Shown here: piece after piece, positions 17,300 to 26,409 of the stretch
Position numbering within the stretch: the first letter of the stretch is position 1
Layout: every line of letters begins with the position of its first letter
From: Oscillospiraceae bacterium
GTDB taxonomy: Bacteria; Bacillota; Clostridia; Oscillospirales; CAG-382
Length of the DNA stretch: 64,000 nucleotides
Assembly (NCBI GenBank): GCA_015064895.1
Contig: SVRI01000001.1
Location: forward strand, 300,043 to 364,042
Direction of reading: 5' to 3'
Notes under the pieces: model-generated
The model's database searches: none
What the model was told of the DNA's origin: nothing
What the model saw: only the letters and a program-made list of their open reading frames with translations
Made by a program: the position numbers and the translations under genes

Positions 17300-20200
17300 A
17301 TGAGAAATTCTAAATTTCTTGCTACCACAATAGTTGCATTGTTGCTTGCATGCGTTCTCGCAGTAGCATCCTTTGCAGCTGTAACACCGTTCACAGATGT
17401 CGATGACAAAAAGAACGAAACACTTTCCGATGCAGTTTCACTTCTTAACGGTCTTGGCGTTGCTAAGGGCGTATCTGAAACAAAATTCGGTACAATGGAT
17501 TTGGTAACACGTGAGCAGATGGCTGCTTTCGTTTACAGACTTATGAAGGGCGGCAAGTCTCTTGAGGGCGGTTCCAACACAACTCCCTTTACAGACCTTA
17601 CCGACAGCACATACTACGGTTATGTTTCCTGGGCTAACGGCACAGGTGTAATCAAGGGTACAAGCGCAACAACATTCAATCCCAAGGGCGGTATCACTCT
17701 TCAGGATGCATATACAATGGTTGTTCGTGCTCTTGACCATGAAACAGATTCCTATGTATATCCTTTCACTTATATCGATAAGGCTGAAGAACTCGGCCTC
17801 GATGAAGGTCTTGACTCGGTAGTAACCTACACAACAAAGCTTACACGCGGCGACGTTGCTATAATTCTTTACAATACATTCTTTGCAGAAACAGGTAAAG
17901 AAGAAACAAAGCAGGTTGAAAGACTTATCGGCGGCGGCAAGAAGTGGGTTCTTGAAACAAAGACATACAATCCCACAGTTGCTGAAGATATCTACGATGT
18001 AGAAGTTGGCAGCTTCGAAGTTCGTGCAACTCCTAAGTTTGCATTCAACGAAGATGAAAATTCCGACGAATACATTCCTCTCTGCGACGACTTCGAAGTG
18101 GACATGCTTCACCTCGTAGCTGCAGATGAAGACGAAGCACTTCAGAATATCTACTGCGAATTTGCTGACACAGGTCTTTCGGGTTCTGCTGATGACTACA
18201 TCATGTGCGGTGTAGAAGTATTCTATACATATGAAGAAAAGAACGGTAATAAGGAACTCGAAAAGATTTACTTTGTAAACGGTTCCCGTAAGGTTCTTGA
18301 AACAGGTTCTGCGAACTATGAATATGTAGATCCTTCCGAAAAGGGTGACTACTACTACTACACAAGAGGTACCAAGGAAGGTACATACAGTGACTATGAA
18401 AAGGTAAAGGGCTTCCTCACAGTAGGTAATGAAACAATTTACTTCTTTGACGCTCCCTATTCCTACACAAAGCCTACTTTCACAGTTGATATGACAGCTG
18501 ATGAAAGATACGAACTCGTAAATGAAAAGAACGCAAAGCTCATTAATATCAAGTGCCTCGATGAATCAAAGGGTACATACTCCTACTATGTAGATGAAGT
18601 TAATCAGCCCACAGGCGATGCTAATGATATGATGAAGACTCTCCTCAGAGTATACTCCAGAGGTGTATATAAGCTCAAGTTCTATGATATCGACTGCGAC
18701 GGCATTTATGAATATGCTCACTATATGCCCGCAACCTACGGTTTCATGGACGGAGACGATAATAAGCTCTTCTCCACAGATATGGACAGCAACAAGCCTG
18801 TAATGGAACCCAAGACAGGTTCTTCACTTGATGTTTCCTTCACACCTACAATCTACTATAACGAAGCTAATATTTCCGGTGCTGCATTTGAAGACGGAGA
18901 TATGGTATTTGCATACCTCAATCCCGCTGCAAACATGATCGAAGTAATGACTGTTATCAAGCCTTACAACGGTTATGTCAGCCAGGTTAGACCCGAACAC
19001 GGTATGGTAAAGATTGACTCTACAACATTCCAGTCTGCTTACACATGGAGAATTATTGAAGAATTTGACGATGACAGCTCACTCTACGAGCAGTACAATT
19101 TGATTTCAAATACTTCACACGACTTCTTTACACTTCCTTCATTCGGTTCCGGCAGTACATTCCCCACTCTTATGAGCCAGGATGCTGTTGGTGAAATCTG
19201 CGATATCTATGCTTATAAGACAAACGGATGGAACCCTGTAATCGTTTACTACGATCACGTTGAAGATGCTTCCATGTCCTTCGGTCTTGATGAGCTTGCA
19301 ATTGTTGTAAGTAACGAAGACAACGACGCTGAAACATATACAAAGAGTAAGTTCGATGCAAAGATCGGCGATTCCATCCAGTATGCTAAGGTATACTACA
19401 ACGGTAAGGTTTCCTACCTGCCTCTCGATACAGAAGAAATGTATCCCGAACTTGATGACAGCGCATATGTTGACGGCGTATTCAACCTTTCCGAAATCAC
19501 AGGTCAGAACGGCTATAGAGCATATGTAGATAAGGTTGCTAAGGTTAAGGTTAATTCCGACGGTCAGTATGCACTTATTCCTCTTCTCCATGCAGAAGAT
19601 GAAGACGGCGAATACGTAGGCGTTGGCAGAGACAGCCTTGTTCTTCTCGATGAAAAGACAGTTAAGCAGTTCGGTAACGACCTTGACTTCGAAACAGAAG
19701 GCTTTATCAAGAAGGTAGCAGGTAACAGATTCCAGCTCGTTGACGGTAACGGCGAAACACTTCTCGGCGATATCTACAACGTAAACGGTACTACTGTTAA
19801 CTACTTCAATATGACTGCCGGCACAAGAATCATTATCAAGAATAAGATTTCCGGCGGTGATAATGAATACGAATACCTCGAATTTGACGCTACAACATTC
19901 AAGGAATCCAGCGAAAACGCTCTTACAAACATTCAGTACATCCTCAAGAATGTTCCTGAATCCACAACAAGAGCAGACCTCGTTCTCCTCTATGCTGAAG
20001 CAGAAGACTTCGAATTTACAACAAAGGCTGTAAAGAACGGCTGGAGAATCGTTGCAGGCTCCGAAATCAAGAAGGATGCTGAAGGCGACTACAGACACTT
20101 CTATAAGCTCCTCAACCCCTACACAGGTGAAGTTGAAGAATCCGTTGCAGGTAAGTACTATGACGATAAGGCAGCTGACCTTGAAGATGCTGTTGAAGTA

Positions 20201-20827
20201 GGTACAATCATCGAAGTTAAGAACGGTGTTGTTGACGAAGAAGGCGATGTTCTCGGTACAATCGACACATCCGTATCCGAAGGTCTTGTATACCTCACAG
20301 AATACGATGCTGAAGAAGGCTATGTAACATTCGTTCCCGTTGAAGCAATCGAAAGCGATGTATGCTGCGGCGATGACCTTAAGGACTTTGTTGAAACATA
20401 CAAATACGAAGGCGCTGAAGTTAACTTCGACGGCGAAGAATTCCTTCTCACAGTTGACCGCAACGACGATCCCATCTATGGTAAGGCTCTCAACTATGCT
20501 ATCACAGAAGATACAGTAATCTCTGTACTCGTAAGTGATGAAGCAGGCGCTGATGCAGTAGAAGGCGAATTCAAGGTTGCAGGTGTTGAAGCTATCGAAA
20601 AGGCATCCAAGGAATATAAGTGCTACAACGAAAAGGTACTCAATAAGAAGGGTAACTACGGCACAGAATACGCAGAATATGTTAAGGCATATATCTACGG
20701 TTCCAAGGCTCCCAAGAACGAAGACGAACTTCCCGTTGCTGAATACATCATCATCGTTGTAAACGGCGGCGAACAGCTTATCTTCACAGATTTCGACGAT
20801 AACTTCTACCCCGATTCTCACGATTAA
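17300..20827 (+). CDS. SLH domain surface protein, probable S-layer protein 2
   Basis: Signal peptide; SLH repeats (PFTDVDDKKNETLSDAVSLLNGLGVAKGVSETKFGTMDLVTREQMAAFVYRLMKGGK); same domain layout and C-terminus as the 13617 protein. Confidence 0.93.
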   Translation: MRNSKFLATTIVALLLACVLAVASFAAVTPFTDVDDKKNETLSDAVSLLNGLGVAKGVSETKFGTMDLVTREQMAAFVYRLMKGGKSLEGGSNTTPFTDLTDSTYYGYVSWANGTGVIKGTSATTFNPKGGITLQDAYTMVVRALDHETDSYVYPFTYIDKAEELGLDEGLDSVVTYTTKLTRGDVAIILYNTFFAETGKEETKQVERLIGGGKKWVLETKTYNPTVAEDIYDVEVGSFEVRATPKFAFNEDENSDEYIPLCDDFEVDMLHLVAADEDEALQNIYCEFADTGLSGSADDYIMCGVEVFYTYEEKNGNKELEKIYFVNGSRKVLETGSANYEYVDPSEKGDYYYYTRGTKEGTYSDYEKVKGFLTVGNETIYFFDAPYSYTKPTFTVDMTADERYELVNEKNAKLINIKCLDESKGTYSYYVDEVNQPTGDANDMMKTLLRVYSRGVYKLKFYDIDCDGIYEYAHYMPATYGFMDGDDNKLFSTDMDSNKPVMEPKTGSSLDVSFTPTIYYNEANISGAAFEDGDMVFAYLNPAANMIEVMTVIKPYNGYVSQVRPEHGMVKIDSTTFQSAYTWRIIEEFDDDSSLYEQYNLISNTSHDFFTLPSFGSGSTFPTLMSQDAVGEICDIYAYKTNGWNPVIVYYDHVEDASMSFGLDELAIVVSNEDNDAETYTKSKFDAKIGDSIQYAKVYYNGKVSYLPLDTEEMYPELDDSAYVDGVFNLSEITGQNGYRAYVDKVAKVKVNSDGQYALIPLLHAEDEDGEYVGVGRDSLVLLDEKTVKQFGNDLDFETEGFIKKVAGNRFQLVDGNGETLLGDIYNVNGTTVNYFNMTAGTRIIIKNKISGGDNEYEYLEFDATTFKESSENALTNIQYILKNVPESTTRADLVLLYAEAEDFEFTTKAVKNGWRIVAGSEIKKDAEGDYRHFYKLLNPYTGEVEESVAGKYYDDKAADLEDAVEVGTIIEVKNGVVDEEGDVLGTIDTSVSEGLVYLTEYDAEEGYVTFVPVEAIESDVCCGDDLKDFVETYKYEGAEVNFDGEEFLLTVDRNDDPIYGKALNYAITEDTVISVLVSDEAGADAVEGEFKVAGVEAIEKASKEYKCYNEKVLNKKGNYGTEYAEYVKAYIYGSKAPKNEDELPVAEYIIIVVNGGEQLIFTDFDDNFYPDSHD

Positions 20828-20850
20828 TCGGATAGTTAAATCAAACATTA

Positions 20851-20880
20851 ATCCCCCGACTTTGGTCGGGGGATTTTTTG
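20851..20880 (+). terminator. Rho-independent terminator
   Basis: ATCCCCCGACTTTGGTCGGGGGATTTTTTG. Confidence 0.88.
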
Positions 20881-20940
20881 TATATATTCGTATAACAATA
20901 AAAAAACCTCAATATAATGAAATATATCGGGGTGAAGAAT

Positions 20941-22476
20941 ATGTATAATAATTTAAGTAGAACTGCAATGTCGAGCCGCAATTTCACGGTCAGTGTGATG
21001 GGAAGAATCGTGGGAATGCTTACAAGTTTTGCCGGCAGGGCTGTTTTTGTAAAGGTGCTGAGTGCAGAATACCTTGGACTTGGCGGTTTTTTCGGCAATA
21101 TCCTATCTGTTGTTTCGCTGTGCGAATTGGGAATAGGTGCGGCAATTTCTCAATCACTTTATAAACCTCTGGCTGAAAATGATGAATATGCAGTTGCAGC
21201 GATAATGACTTACTATAAAAAAATCAGTAAAATAACTGCATTTGTAACGCTTGTGTTGGGGCTTGCAGTATTGCCGCTTATTCCGAATTTTACAAAGACG
21301 GATATAGATTCAAAAGTGATTATTGCAGCCTTCCTTTTATTTATCATACATAATACTGTGTCATATGTTTTGTTGCCGAAATGTGCTCTGGTAATATGTG
21401 ACCAAAGAATGTATGTAATAACTGCCGTAAGAAGCATTTTCGGGATAGTTGCTTTGATACTTCAGAGTGTTATGCTTGTTGTAACGGGTAATTATCTAAT
21501 ATATCTTGCATCAAGGATACTCGTTTTGACGGTTGAGGATGTTTTGATTAATGTATATGCCGAAAAGAATTATCCTTGTCTTGCTTATAAAATGTCTGTA
21601 ACAAAAGAGTATAAAAAAAGCCTTTTTACAAATGTAAAGGCTCTGGTATGGCATAAAGCAGGGGGCGTCATGTCTAGAAGCACCGACAGCCTTTTGCTTA
21701 CATATTTCGTTGGACTTTCGGGTATGGGAAAATACTCTAATTACGCACTTGTCATAGGCACAATCGGTGCATTTTTCGATGTGGCAATAAATGCAGTGTC
21801 GGCAAGTGTGGGAAACCTCGGTGCCGGTGACAGAGGTGAAAAAAGCGAAAAAATAATGCGTAAGCTTTATTTTATGAATTTCTGGATGCTGACGGTCGGA
21901 ACAAGTGTAATACTGTGTACTCTTAATCCTTTTATACAGATTTGGCTCGGAAGAGAGATGCTGTTTTCCAACATTGAAATGGCGGTAATAGTATCGGTGT
22001 TTTATTTTTCGTGCGTAAGAGATCCGGTGCAGATTTTTGTATCGACCTATGGCTTGTTTAAGGAAAGTAAATATATTCCGATTCTACGAGCCCTTTCAAA
22101 TCTTGTTCTGTCTGTAGTTTTTGTAAAACAAATGGGAATTGCAGGCGTTTTTCTCGGAACTGTTCTGTCTACGGTGCTTGTGCCGCTTTTCGGTGAAGTG
22201 AAGGTGCTTTATAAACATGGATTTTCCATGAAACCTTCAAAATTCTATAAAGAAATGCTGTCATATATCGGCATTTCATTTCTTTGTGTATCGCTGTGCT
22301 TTTTGCTGACATATACGGTGAAAATCTCACTTGTGGGAGTGATTGTACGGGGAATATCCGCTTTTTGTGCTTCAAATGCAGTTTTGTTTCTTTTCTGCTC
22401 TGAAAATGAATATTTTTACGGTGCATCGTTGGTTATAAAACGAGTACTGTCAAAAAAGAATAAATCAAAGCTTTGA
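20941..22476 (+). CDS. Polysaccharide/oligosaccharide flippase (Wzx/MATE-like)
   Basis: Multi-TM; MSSRNFTVSVMGRIVGMLTSFAGRAVFVKVLSAEYLGLGGFFGNILSVVSLCELGIGAAISQSLYKPLAENDE. Start at 20941 chosen (SD ggggtg); the track start at 20917 lacks an SD. Confidence 0.85.
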   Translation: MYNNLSRTAMSSRNFTVSVMGRIVGMLTSFAGRAVFVKVLSAEYLGLGGFFGNILSVVSLCELGIGAAISQSLYKPLAENDEYAVAAIMTYYKKISKITAFVTLVLGLAVLPLIPNFTKTDIDSKVIIAAFLLFIIHNTVSYVLLPKCALVICDQRMYVITAVRSIFGIVALILQSVMLVVTGNYLIYLASRILVLTVEDVLINVYAEKNYPCLAYKMSVTKEYKKSLFTNVKALVWHKAGGVMSRSTDSLLLTYFVGLSGMGKYSNYALVIGTIGAFFDVAINAVSASVGNLGAGDRGEKSEKIMRKLYFMNFWMLTVGTSVILCTLNPFIQIWLGREMLFSNIEMAVIVSVFYFSCVRDPVQIFVSTYGLFKESKYIPILRALSNLVLSVVFVKQMGIAGVFLGTVLSTVLVPLFGEVKVLYKHGFSMKPSKFYKEMLSYIGISFLCVSLCFLLTYTVKISLVGVIVRGISAFCASNAVLFLFCSENEYFYGASLVIKRVLSKKNKSKL

Positions 22477-23289
22477 ATACTTTTTTCTGTATTCCGAAGG
22501 CAAAACCTTGTAAAGCTTTGAAAATGCTTTTGCAAAATAAGAAGGATTGTCAAAACCGCATTCATAGGATATTTCAGCAATGGTTTTTGATGTTTCTCTG
22601 AGTAAAAAGCCTGCGTTTTCACACCTTATTGCATTTATATGTTCAATAACCGTAAAGCCCGTGTTTTCCTTGAAAATGCGGGCAAAATGATATCTTGAAA
22701 AGCCGGCATGTGATGATAATTCTTCCAAGGTGAGTTTTTGTGAAAAGTGCGTGTTTATGTGTTCGACGGCATTTAACACTGCGGCATAGCTTTTTGAGAG
22801 ACTCCTTGTTTCTGCTTTGTTTTTTACAGAGTGATTTTTACAGATGTACACTATAAACTCAAGCACGGCAAGACGAGTTTCGGCAACAGAAAAAGAATTT
22901 TCGTTTGAACTGAAAATGTCTGCAATTTTCATTATAAGCTCACCTGCCTTTTGGTCGCAGATGCTCTGATGGAAGGATATAGCTTCAATTTCAATGCCGT
23001 TATCCTTGAAGAAAGAATTGTCAACAATGAGACAGTGATATTTCACTTCGGTGTTTGTACTTACTGCATGAAGCTGTTTTGCGTTAATGATAACGGTTGT
23101 ACCTTTTTTCATGGAAATGTCAGATGCATCACAGTTGACTTTGCCTTCTCCTTGAATACAATAAAGAATTTCTGTGTTTTCGTGCCAGTTTGCAGTTCCG
23201 CTTTCATTGTGAATGCAAATATCGGTATGAAATATGAATGGCAGGTCGGGATTGGGCATAAGATGATGCTCGTATTTGATATCAATCAT
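22465..23289 (-). CDS. AraC family transcriptional regulator (cupin N-terminus)
   Basis: TLEELSSHAGFSRYHFARIFKENTGFTVIEHINAIRCENAGFLLRETSKTIAEISYECGFDNPSYFAKAFSKLYKVLPSEYRKKY. Confidence 0.93.
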   Translation of the reverse strand: MIDIKYEHHLMPNPDLPFIFHTDICIHNESGTANWHENTEILYCIQGEGKVNCDASDISMKKGTTVIINAKQLHAVSTNTEVKYHCLIVDNSFFKDNGIEIEAISFHQSICDQKAGELIMKIADIFSSNENSFSVAETRLAVLEFIVYICKNHSVKNKAETRSLSKSYAAVLNAVEHINTHFSQKLTLEELSSHAGFSRYHFARIFKENTGFTVIEHINAIRCENAGFLLRETSKTIAEISYECGFDNPSYFAKAFSKLYKVLPSEYRKKYSKL

Positions 23290-23421
23290 AAAAAAACCTC
23301 AAAAAAGCAATATTATTTTATTAGATGGCACAATTTTGTCTTGATTTCAGCACAATTATATTATATAATGAAATTGAATTAAAAGCAAGAGAATGCTTTG
23401 AAAAGAAAGGAAGACAGAAAA

Positions 23422-24279
23422 ATGTATAAGTTTCCAATAGGCGTAATCATTGACTCCTTCAGACTCCCCACACGTGATGCCATAAAGGCAGCAGCAGACA
23501 TCGGTGCAGCAGGTATTCAGATGTACTGCACAAAGGGTGAAAACTCCCCTGAAAATCTCGTGGGTGAAAAGAGAAAAGAACTCCTCAAGTACGTTAAGGA
23601 CAACGGTCTTGTATTCTCCGCAATCTGCGGCGACCTCGGTCAGGGCTTCGGTCACAAGGAAAAGAACCCCGAGCTTGTTGAAAAGTCCAAGAGAATTCTT
23701 GACCTTGCAAAGGAACTCGAAACAGATATCGTTACAACTCACATCGGCGTAGTTCCCGAAGACCATAATCACGACAGATTCAAGGTTATGCAGGAGGCTT
23801 GCTTTGAGCTTTCAAGATATGCTGATTCCATCGGCTCTCACTTTGCTATTGAAACAGGTCCCGAAACAAGTGCAACATTAAAGTCCTTCCTTGACACACT
23901 CGATTCCAAGGGTGTTGCAGTAAACCTTGACCCTGCAAACCTCGTTATGGTAACAGGTGACGCTCCCGTTGTTGCCGTACATAACCTTAAGGACTACATT
24001 GTACATACACACGCAAAGGACGGCGTAAAATTAAAGCACGCAAATCCCGAATACCTCTACGGTGCGGTTCATCCGATTCCTCAGGAAATTCTTGAATCCA
24101 GACACTACGAAGAAGTACCTCTCGGACAGGGCAGCGTTCCTTATATCCACTACCTCAAGGCACTTGAAGAAGTCGGCTACAAGGGCTTCTTAACCATCGA
24201 AAGAGAAGTTGGCGACAATCCTGCAAGAGACATTAAGATTGCTATAGATTATCTCAACAAGATAATGGAGGAAAACTAA
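23422..24279 (+). CDS. Sugar phosphate isomerase/epimerase (xylose isomerase-like TIM barrel)
   Basis: FPIGVIIDSFRLPTRDAIKAAADIGAAGIQMYCTKGENSP...NLDPANLVM...LKDYIVHTHAKDGV...GFLTIEREVGDN. Confidence 0.88.
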   Translation: MYKFPIGVIIDSFRLPTRDAIKAAADIGAAGIQMYCTKGENSPENLVGEKRKELLKYVKDNGLVFSAICGDLGQGFGHKEKNPELVEKSKRILDLAKELETDIVTTHIGVVPEDHNHDRFKVMQEACFELSRYADSIGSHFAIETGPETSATLKSFLDTLDSKGVAVNLDPANLVMVTGDAPVVAVHNLKDYIVHTHAKDGVKLKHANPEYLYGAVHPIPQEILESRHYEEVPLGQGSVPYIHYLKALEEVGYKGFLTIEREVGDNPARDIKIAIDYLNKIMEEN

Positions 24280-24280
24280 A

Positions 24281-25165
24281 ATGAAAGTTTCAGTAAGCTC
24301 ATATTCTTTCCAGCAGTACATAAGTGCCGGAAAAATGACACAGCTTGACTGTGTTGCAAAGGCAAAGGAAATGGGTTTTGACACAATCGACTTTATCGAA
24401 ATGAAGAACGGTCAGAATCCCACACTTGAAGAACAGAAGGAATATGCAAGACAAATCAGAGCAAAGGCAGACGAGCTCGGCATGAACATCGAAGCATATT
24501 TCGTAGGTGCACACCTTTACTATGACACACCTGAAGAAAACGAAGCAGAAGTAAAGCGTGTATGTGACCAGCTTGACATTGCCAAAATTCTCGGCTGTAA
24601 GATTATGCGTCACGACGTATGCTATCACCTTACAAAGACAGGCAACGGCAAGAGCTTTGACCTTCAGCTTCCCACAATCGCCGAAAACTGCCGCAAGATA
24701 GCAGACTACGGTCAGGCTCTCGGCATCAAGACATGTGCCGAAAACCACGGCCACATTGCACAGGATTCCGACAGAATGGAAAGACTCTTCAATGCAGTAA
24801 ACCACGACAACTTCGGTCTTCTTGTAGACTTCGGCAACTTCTCCTGTGCTGATGAAGACCACATCACAGCGGTATCCCGTGTTGCTCCTTATGCAGTAAA
24901 CGCACACGCAAAGGACATGCACCTCTATAGCGGCAGAGATTCCGTTCCCGGCTTCTGCAGCCCCACAAGAGGCGGTAACTTCTTCAGAGGCTCTATCATC
25001 GGTCAGGGAGACGTTCCCGTAAAGCAGTGCATCAGAATTATGAAGAGAGCAGGCTACGACGGCTACCTCTGCATCGAATTTGAAGGCAAGGAAGACTGCA
25101 TCCTCGGTATCGAACAGGGCTTCGCAACACTCAAGCGTTACATCGCTGAAGTAGAAGCCGAATAG
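24281..25165 (+). CDS. Sugar phosphate isomerase/epimerase (second, non-identical)
   Basis: MKVSVSSYSFQQYISAGKMTQLDCVAKAKEMGFDTIDFIEM...AENHGHIAQDSDRMERLFNAV...NAHAKDMHLYSG...GQGDVPVKQCIRIMKRAGYDGYLCIEFEG. Confidence 0.9.
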   Translation: MKVSVSSYSFQQYISAGKMTQLDCVAKAKEMGFDTIDFIEMKNGQNPTLEEQKEYARQIRAKADELGMNIEAYFVGAHLYYDTPEENEAEVKRVCDQLDIAKILGCKIMRHDVCYHLTKTGNGKSFDLQLPTIAENCRKIADYGQALGIKTCAENHGHIAQDSDRMERLFNAVNHDNFGLLVDFGNFSCADEDHITAVSRVAPYAVNAHAKDMHLYSGRDSVPGFCSPTRGGNFFRGSIIGQGDVPVKQCIRIMKRAGYDGYLCIEFEGKEDCILGIEQGFATLKRYIAEVEAE

Positions 25166-25273
25166 GCACGGAGTCCGTGCTGACATTTTCGCGGGCAAGT
25201 TTCGCGATTAACATACCATCGGTGTCGCACAAATAACTTTTTGTTGCCGTCAATCAGCAAGACGGCAACAAAA
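25166..25273. repeat. GTGTCGC structured intergenic element, copy B
   Basis: Directly after a TAG stop: hairpin GCACGG-AGT-CCGTGC, TGAC, TTCGCGGGC, core GGTGTCGCACAAATAAC (25221), 3' hairpin TTGTTGCCGTCaatcagcaaGACGGCAACAA. Confidence 0.75.
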
Positions 25274-25403
25274 TTGCAACACCGACGCAGTATTGAACAG
25301 CACACACCTTTATATCACGACTGTCCGTTCACAACCGTCAAACACCGACGGTTGCGAACTGCAAAATTATTTCGCACTACACCAAATGAAAGGAAAAATA
25401 ATC

Positions 25404-26114
25404 ATGAAAATAGTAGTATGTAACACTTATGACGAACTCAGCCAGTACATCGCTGACAGAGTAGCTTCTCTTGTAAACGAAAAACCCGAATGTATCCTCG
25501 GTCTTGCAACAGGCTCAACACCCGTCGGTGCTTATGAAAAGCTCGGCGAAATGTGCAAAGCAGGCAAGGTAGACTTTTCCAAGGTTCGTTCCTTCAATCT
25601 TGACGAATATCTCGGTCTTACACCCGACAACGACCAGAGCTACCGTTACTTTATGAACAAGAACCTCTTTGAAAAGATCAACATTGATATCAACAACACT
25701 CGTGTTCCCTCCGGTATTTCCGAGGATCCCGACAAGATGTGCAAGGAATACGACGAAGCAATTGATGCCGCAGGCGGCATTGACCTTCAGCTTCTCGGTA
25801 TCGGTGAAAACGGACACATCGCATTCAACGAACCTGCCTCTCAGCTTTACAGCGGTACACACGTAACAGATCTTACAGAAAGCACAATCAAGGCAAACTC
25901 CAGATTCTTCGAAAAGATTGAGGATGTTCCCACACAGGCAGTTACCATGGGTATCGGCTCTATTATGAAGGCAAAGAGCATCATCATCGCAGCAAACGGT
26001 GCAAACAAGAAGGCTGCCGTTGACGTTCTCAGAAGCGGCATGATTGATACAAATTGCCCTGCAAGCGTTCTCAACGCACACAGAGACGTAACTCTCGTAG
26101 TTTGCGGCTGCTAA
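25404..26114 (+). CDS. nagB: Glucosamine-6-phosphate deaminase
   Basis: LGLATGSTPVGAYEKLGEMCKAGKVDFSKVRSFNLDEYLGLTPDNDQSYRYFMNKNLF...LLGIGENGHIAFNEP...AVTMGIGSIMKAKSIII. ATG 25404 with SD gaaagg. Confidence 0.97.
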   Translation: MKIVVCNTYDELSQYIADRVASLVNEKPECILGLATGSTPVGAYEKLGEMCKAGKVDFSKVRSFNLDEYLGLTPDNDQSYRYFMNKNLFEKINIDINNTRVPSGISEDPDKMCKEYDEAIDAAGGIDLQLLGIGENGHIAFNEPASQLYSGTHVTDLTESTIKANSRFFEKIEDVPTQAVTMGIGSIMKAKSIIIAANGANKKAAVDVLRSGMIDTNCPASVLNAHRDVTLVVCGC

Positions 26115-26216
26115 CGGCGAGTCGCCGCTGACATATTCGCGGGCGATATTTGATTGAAAAAAGCTTTTGGTGTCGCGTAAATAACACCGTTTGGTCGGCA
26201 GTCGGGACAGCCCGAC
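26115..26216. repeat. GTGTCGC structured intergenic element, copy C
   Basis: Directly after a TAA stop: hairpin CGGCG-AGT-CGCCG, CTGAC, ATTCGCGGGCGATA, core GGTGTCGCGTAAATAACACCG (26169), hairpin GTCGGcagtcgggacagCCCGAC. Confidence 0.8.
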
Positions 26217-26221
26217 AGCAA

Positions 26222-26276
26222 ATTCGCGGGCGATACTTGATTGAAACGAGCTTTTGGTGTCGCGTAAATAACACCG
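26222..26276. repeat. GTGTCGC structured intergenic element, copy D (tandem partial copy)
   Basis: ATTCGCGGGCGATACTTGATTGAAACGAGCTTTTGGTGTCGCGTAAATAACACCG, nearly identical to copy C. Confidence 0.85.
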
Positions 26277-26307
26277 ACAAAGCCATAACGTAATTAACAG
26301 TTATACA

Positions 26308-26341
26308 TCCCGACTGCCAAAAAGGCGGTTGGGATTTCTTT
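26308..26341 (+). terminator. Terminator hairpin
   Basis: ATCCCGACTGCCAAAAAGGCGGTTGGGATTTCTTTT. Confidence 0.75.
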
Positions 26342-26409
26342 TGCGTTTTATTGACATTTTTCTTTTGGTGTGATACAATATCCAGAGTATTAATTCACGG
26401 AGAGTATTG

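Noticed and set aside
19139-20848. 569-aa antisense ORF opposite S-layer gene 2
   Set aside because: Same shadow-ORF artefact from strong codon bias in the sense gene.
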